Positions 20,099 through 23,956 of a DNA stretch of 23,956 nucleotides are shown here, in pieces. Below the pieces are notes generated by a model, which was not told the DNA's origin, ran no database searches, and saw only the letters and a list, made by a program, of their open reading frames with translations. The position numbers and the translations under genes are program-made. This DNA is from Pleurobrachia bachei (lineage: Eukaryota; Ctenophora; Tentaculata; Cydippida; Pleurobrachiidae): NCBI GenBank assembly GCA_000695325.1, contig AVPN01000709.1:1-23956 (forward strand). The letters run 5' to 3'. The number at the start of each line of letters is the position of its first letter. Within the stretch, counting starts at the first letter, position 1.

Positions 20099-20180
20099 TT
20101 TTTTTTGCAGTTGACCGGGTTCGAACTCGGGTCGCCCGCTTGAGAGGTTTACTGCTTAACCACTCGGCTATTGGGGCCGG
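20099..20180 (-). mobile_element. tRNA-like SINE or retroposed tRNA relic
   Basis: On the minus strand, TAGCCGAGTGGTTAAGC (A box, about 20160-20170) and GAGTTCGAACCC (B box, 20117-20128) are spaced as in a type II-like tRNA (Ser or Leu style). The sequence ends ...AACTGC and runs straight into an A8 tract. The T-arm pairs poorly and the 3' end does not pair with the 5' GGCCCC, so this is not a functional tRNA gene. There is no separate SINE body between the tRNA part and the tail. Confidence 0.65.
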
Positions 20181-20283
20181 GGCGTTACTACAATGACAAT
20201 TCAAGAGTTCATATTTGGCGCACGACTTGTACGCCGCGCGGCGACCATTCGAGCCTGAGTGAATTTTGTTGGATCCTAGAGGA

Positions 20284-20902
20284 CACGGCGTGCCCCAGGG
20301 TAGTTTAACATTTTTTTTGCTGTCCGCCTCCAATTCCGGTTGTAACTATTCGGGAAGACCTCCCTGAAGGTCGTGACGGTGCGGGAAAAATCATGTAGAC
20401 CCGCTCTGGCCTCGGAAAATTGAAAAAACACCCAAAAAACACCAAAAAATGCAATTTTCTCCCATTTCTCTTCATTTTAGAGCTCCCCTGATAACGGCAT
20501 TCGATTCTACGTGCAAAAATAGGTCGGGGACAACCACATCTTGTAGAACAAGGTGGTATTTGTGAAAAAAAAATTTTTTCAAAGTGGAAATAAAGATAGC
20601 TATCTTTTTCTCAACAATTTTCACAAATACCACCTTGTTCTACAAGATGTGGTTGTCCCCGACCTATTTTTGCACGTAGAATCGAATGCCGTTATCAGGG
20701 GAGCTCTAAAATGAAGAGAAATGGGAGAAAATTGCATTTTTTGGTGTTTTTTGGGTGTTTTTTCAATTTTCCGAGGCCAGAGCGGGTCTACATGATTTTT
20801 CCCGCACCGTCACGACCTTCAGGGAGGTCTTCCCGAATAGTTACAACCGGAATTGGAGGCGGACAGCAAAAAAAATGTTAAACTACCCTGGGGCACGCCG
20901 TG
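20284..20902. mobile_element. Foldback element with 285-bp inverted arms and no visible mismatch
   Basis: Left arm 20284-20568 and right arm 20618-20902 are reverse complements, and I found no mismatch by reading, including the homopolymer runs. The spacer is 49 bp (20569-20617). The tips read CACGGCGTGCCCCAGGGTAG. No target duplication is obvious. Such near-perfect arms imply a very young element, recent gene conversion, or an assembly inversion. It lies in the expected intron 3' of the last visible TOP3A exon. Confidence 0.9.
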
Positions 20903-20990
20903 TATTACACACGTGATACTTGTGTCATATGATACACAGAGAATATTGGAGAAGGGAGAGAAGAGCAAGTAGAAAACATATTATTCATAC

Positions 20991-22180
20991 CTTGGTTACC
21001 GAGCTGGGGAAGAAGAGAGAGGCAGTGCACTCAGGAAATGCACTACACCCCGCCATCCTGGTTCCTTTTTGAGTTGTCCTCAGGGTGACGTCACCACTCT
21101 TACAACTCCGACACGTCATTAGTTTGACAACATCAACCCGGAACCCACCACCGGTACTTTCATCACCCCCTGGGCCATCACCATCATTACCTCCACCTCC
21201 GCCTGGCCCTCCCCCATTACCTCCTCCCCCTCCACCTCCACCCCCTCCATCTCCGCCACCTCCGCCCCCTCCGCCTCTACCACCACCACCACCAGTTCCA
21301 AAGTAATCGTGTAGCTTTGAATCGAGTGTTGAAACCTCTCTGACCGCTTTCTGGTAGACCTCTTTGTAAAGCTGTAACATCTCAGCTACAACTTCTCCTC
21401 TCGTTTTCTGCCCCTGGGCTATCAGCCCCAACTGTCTCTCTGTCTCAGCTCTCATAGCCGGTTTACTGAGTCCAATGTCAAATGTCATTGAATCATAACC
21501 ATCTACCAGGCCCATTCCAAGTTGTCCAGGTATAAATCTCTTGTCCGGTGTCAGACCTACATAAGACCGGGTCTTGATGGTCTCAATGTGTTCAGCGTGT
21601 GTTGCATCAGTACCAATACCATGTCGTTCCATTAGCCCAATTAGATCTGACTCGGAAAGGAGAGGGGGCGCTGTTGTCTGACCATCGACCTGGGGTGAGA
21701 GAAAATATGATAGAATTGAGGGAGAGAAAGATACTTATGGTAGATAGAGAGGATACCACAGATAGAGAGGATACCACAGAATACAGATAATGAGAGAGAA
21801 CATTCATCGTACCATTTCAAGGGAGCTAGGTTGAAACTGTTGGCCCTGTTGTAGTTGTGGTAGTAGTTTGGCATTCCATTTCTCATACACAAACACCAGC
21901 AGATAGTTCTTCTCTAGGATAATTAACCTGAACAAATCAGACTACATTATAAACTAAAATATACATGTGAGACGTCAAATCAACACATTTTAGAACATGT
22001 ATTAAAAACAGTAGCAGTGTAGGGCAAAACCAGGAAAAAGAAACGAAGAAACACACTACATTTTACTACCTACCCCTTTGCAGTAAATCTCTCTCCTGCA
22101 ATGTCGATAGTGGCAGTGGTCTCTGTGCCCCGTGCGTCCGCTGACAGACAGGCCAGGAAGTGTCGGGACACATATTCATA
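20991..22180 (-). CDS. TOP3A: DNA topoisomerase 3-alpha, internal exons (partial at both ends)
   Basis: Three exons join in frame: 22074-22180, 21813-21927 and 20991-21689, with GT-AG junctions between them. The product starts [12 protein letters not shown]...[11 protein letters not shown], continues LIILEKNYL and [11 protein letters not shown], then [20 protein letters not shown] and [20 protein letters not shown]. These are hallmark blocks of the type IA topoisomerase core (strand-passing gate region) and match TOP3A best. A C4 zinc finger (CRSCKSGD...GCSAFPEC) follows. TOP3A acts with RMI and BLM-type helicase to dissolve double Holliday junctions (family knowledge). The active-site Tyr region and N-terminus are absent. 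Directly upstream of Tyr-Glu-Tyr the frame has TAA (22181-22183) and no AG acceptor. Downstream, the donor at 20989-20990 has no visible next exon before 18445. A roughly 52-residue Gly tract lies before the finger. This is either a fragment or a gene broken by misassembly. Confidence 0.85.
21144..21299 (-). repeat. Gly-codon repeat inside TOP3A
   Basis: About 52 codons, mostly GGN with Asp, Asn, Arg and Pro interspersed, inserted between the core (LHDYFGTG) and the first zinc finger. The DNA is a run of imperfect GGAGGTGG-type triplets and is the source of the spurious proline-rich frame on the other strand. Confidence 0.9.
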
Positions 22181-22780
22181 TTACAAGGCAAGGCGCTGAC
22201 AAGGGCCATGATGATAAAACCCCTCTTTCTCGCCCACTTTTCCCTATTTTTCTCAAACTCTTTTTTTCGACTTTTTCCCTATTCTGACTCCAAAATTCGA
22301 CTTGGAGCTCACGCCAGAAACTCCACGTCCTTTGTCAATGGGAGTGTGACGTTCTGAGCAGCCAGATACACTTGGAGTATCCCCTCCGCCCTCGTCCCAT
22401 CCCCGGCCCCCACCCATGCATGGCCTGGGCCATGCCACCCATGAGAGGAGTTGTATTTCTTTTTGGAAACACTATACTGCAGCCCCTGGACCCTGATCCC
22501 CCTTTGGTGACATAGACACCTTGTGGAGATCGCACCAGGTGTCTATGGTGCCAAGATCCCCCTGACAGTGCAGCTACTGTCCCTCCGTTCCCTGCAATGT
22601 CGACCTTGGCCCGGATGTACAGGGACACGCTGTCACATGGGCCAGGGAAGTCAAAAGATAACTCCGGTACTATACCAGTCCTGTCGACAACTTCATTTCA
22701 AATCTAAGAATTTCAAAATTTCGGTCCAAATGTTTAGACTAGAGTTTAACTTTGACGACCCCTCCCAAGGCACTTCTCAT
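22181..22780. other. Stretch without a recognised gene
   Basis: A minus-strand frame is open from about 22690 to 22335 (VDRTGIVPELSFDFPGPCDS...VSLYIRAKVDIAGNGG). Its VDIAG block echoes TIDIAG of the TOP3A exon, but nothing else matches, and I cannot assign it. A perfect stem-loop lies at 22511-22547. It is G+C-richer than its surroundings. It could be an exon of an unknown neighbour or a scrambled piece. Confidence 0.35.
22511..22547. repeat. Perfect 11-bp stem-loop
   Basis: CATAGACACCT (22511-22521), 15-nt loop, AGGTGTCTATG (22537-22547). Similar in stem length to the hairpins at 6899 and 23648-23799. Confidence 0.8.
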
Positions 22781-23538
22781 AACCCACCTGGGTAGCCACC
22801 AGAGGTCCAAAACCACCAAATTTGGTCAAAAAGGTAAAAAATTGAATTTTTGATTTGGTGAAAACGACCGATAGGTTCAGATTCCTTGTAAAATTCTAGG
22901 GCTTTTAGTTGAATTTATAGCTCTTAATTGAATTTCAGTACTGCTAAATCGTTGTTTATCTTTAATTGATAGCTCACCAATTCAAACCAGTTCGGAGAAA
23001 TGAGCGATGAAAGAAGCAAAAATGAACAATATTATGGGAGTAAGGGCCCAACCTGTCAGAGCATTGGCCTGACCCGATTCTCGCTTCTCGGAGCGCGCGA
23101 GAACTGTGGTCAGAGCATTGGCCTGACAGGGCCAGGGCCCAACTGGCAAAAAATAGATGACTGAATTCCTGTGTTTAGTCTATAATTGTAACAATGTCAC
23201 TTTGTGCTCTCTCTTTTCTGCACTTCCCCTTTTCCCCCTTCGAAGATCAGAAAAGAGAGAGCTCAAAGTGAGATTGTTACACTTACAATAGACTAAACAC
23301 AGGAATTCAGTCATCTATTTTTTGCCAGTTGGGCCCTGGCCCTGTCAGGCCAATCTTTTTGCTTCTTTCATCGCTAATTTCTCCGAACTGGTTTGAATTG
23401 GTGAGCTATAAAATATTCAACTAAAAGCCCTAGAACTTGACGAGGAATCTGATCCTATCGGTCGTTTTCACCAAATCGAAAATTCAATTTTTGACCTTTT
23501 TGGTGGTTTTGGACCTCTGGTGGCTACCCAGGTGGGTT
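22781..23538. mobile_element. Second large foldback element (about 758 bp)
   Basis: AACCCACCTGGGTAGCCACC at the left end is the reverse complement of GGTGGCTACCCAGGTGGGTT at the right end (23519-23538). The arms continue inward, imperfectly, to an apex near 23220-23250 (GCTCTCTCTTTTCTG against CAGAAAAGAGAGAGC). The left arm has about 100 bp not in the right, at about 23036-23140. This includes a duplicated GTCAGAGCATTGGCCTGAC and a 7-bp-stem hairpin (TTCTCGC...GCGAGAA, about 23078-23105). Arm divergence makes it older than the 20284 foldback. No coding potential. Confidence 0.85.
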
Positions 23539-23647
23539 AATGTTATTAGTAGAGTTGGTAAGCACACTCACCTCCTCTGATTTCTATGAAACTGCTCACA
23601 TACTAATAGTAGCTCGTGAGCCTGCAGGGCGAACGGAGTTCATTATT
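23539..23647. other. Spacer between foldback and hairpin array
   Basis: No gene is seen. GTGAG at 23616-23620 and GGAGTTC at about 23635-23641 could each pair with CGAACTCAC at 23753-23761, so the array may sit inside a larger fold. Confidence 0.35.
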
Positions 23648-23799
23648 CTAAAAACATGACCGCAGGGAGTGTTTTTAGATTACCTCTGGCACGACCGTAG
23701 GGAGTGTTAGAGGTTTACTTAGTACACGACCGAAGGGAGTGTGCTAAGTTTACGAACTCACAAGCAAAAAGAGTACCACGCTGTAGTAAGTGGTACTCT
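23648..23799. repeat. Array of stem-loops with a shared loop GACCGNAGGGA
   Basis: Hairpin 1, 23648-23678: stem CTAAAAACAT/GTGTTTTTAG, loop GACCGCAGGGA. Hairpin 2, 23683-23713: stem CCTCTGGCAC/GTGTTAGAGG (two G-U pairs), loop GACCGTAGGGA. Hairpin 3, 23718-23748: stem CTTAGTACAC/GTGTGCTAAG (one G-U pair), loop GACCGAAGGGA. Each is 31 nt with 4-nt A/T spacers, an exact 35-bp period. Hairpin 4, 23770-23799: stem AGAGTACCAC/GTGGTACTCT, loop GCTGTAGTAA, a weak match to the shared loop. The stems differ completely in sequence yet pair over 10 bp. GGCGAACGGAG at 23628-23638 may be a worn fifth loop. Function unknown. Confidence 0.85.
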
Positions 23800-23956
23800 C
23801 GCATTGTATCACGAGCTAAAAGACAAACAACAACGTCTGTTACAACAACAGAAAAAAAGAGAGATAAGGATCAAAATATGCATTGTATATCTAGTGAGAG
23901 AGATAAGAGTGTGTCTAGCAAAAAATGCAGTGTTACTAGTGATAAGTGAAAGTGAA
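23800..23956. other. A-rich end of window
   Basis: A plus-strand frame continues out of the hairpin array (from ATG at 23704) to TGA at 23947-23949, with a Ser/Lys/Asp-rich tail. Frame and array overlap, the composition is biased and no domain is recognisable, so it is not called as a gene. Confidence 0.4.

Noticed and set aside
20099-20180. Functional serine/leucine-type tRNA gene
   Set aside because: A and B boxes are present, but the T-arm and acceptor stem do not pair, and the 3' end runs into an A tract instead of a T-run terminator.
21085-21306. Proline-rich plus-strand frame
   Set aside because: It is the complement of the Gly-codon repeat in TOP3A.
22335-22690. Minus-strand frame with VDIAG block as an additional TOP3A exon
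   Set aside because: Beyond those few residues nothing matches TOP3A, the reading frame is low-complexity in its second half, and no coherent splice pair links it to the 22074 exon.
23648-23799. CRISPR array
   Set aside because: The constant part is the loop of each hairpin and the variable part is its paired stem. There are no unpaired unique spacers of fixed length, and the context is animal DNA.
23648-23799. Hammerhead-type ribozyme
   Set aside because: The conserved CTGATGA and GAAA core is absent.

Overview
The window looks like nuclear DNA of an early-branching animal, most likely a sponge. It is A+T-rich and has short GT-AG introns. It carries a metazoan-type DNA topoisomerase 3-alpha fragment and a large LDLa-rich seven-transmembrane receptor, and it is packed with miniature inverted-repeat elements, foldback hairpins and microsatellites. 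The species call is inference. The animal (opisthokont) origin is well supported by the two recognisable host proteins.

Layout. 1-6385: three tandem copies of a roughly 1.9 kb non-coding unit, each beginning in a (CT)n tract. The first copy carries 1.38 kb that the second lacks. 6386-7585: no recognisable gene, one small pogo-like MITE and two short perfect hairpins. 7586-7911 (+): the last two exons of an unrecognised gene. 7981-8204 recurs without visible change at 11168-11391. 8187-8960: diverged tandem repeats of about 330 bp. 9169-11050 (-): five joined exons coding for a protein whose N-terminal part looks like the tail of a Mutator-like transposase and whose C-terminal part is a complete DEDDh 3'-5' exonuclease. 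11406-13796: a duplicated, palindrome-rich element either side of a 233-base gap. 13865-14683 (+): a broken, inverted copy of the 5' end of the receptor gene. 14756-14918: a pogo-like MITE. 15140-18445 (-): an intact, intronless 1101-residue LDLa receptor with seven membrane segments. 18507-20283: MITE modules, nested palindromes, a GA microsatellite and a tRNA-like retroposon. 20284-20902: a 285-bp inverted repeat with no visible mismatch. 20991-22180 (-): three TOP3A exons. 22781-23538: a second large foldback. 23648-23799: a regularly spaced array of stem-loops.

The genes do not form a pathway. The receptor and the TOP3A fragment are host genes on the same strand. The exonuclease protein appears transposon-derived. 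The main story is structural: palindromes, duplications and MITEs have shaped the region. The receptor's upstream DNA contains a MITE module that was copied together with its 5' end. The TOP3A exons lie between two large foldbacks, and neither end of that gene can be found.

The most unusual signal is the 23648-23799 array. Three stem-loops at an exact 35-bp period have three different 10-bp stems but share one 11-nt loop, GACCGNAGGGA. A fourth 10-bp-stem hairpin follows. I do not recognise this family.
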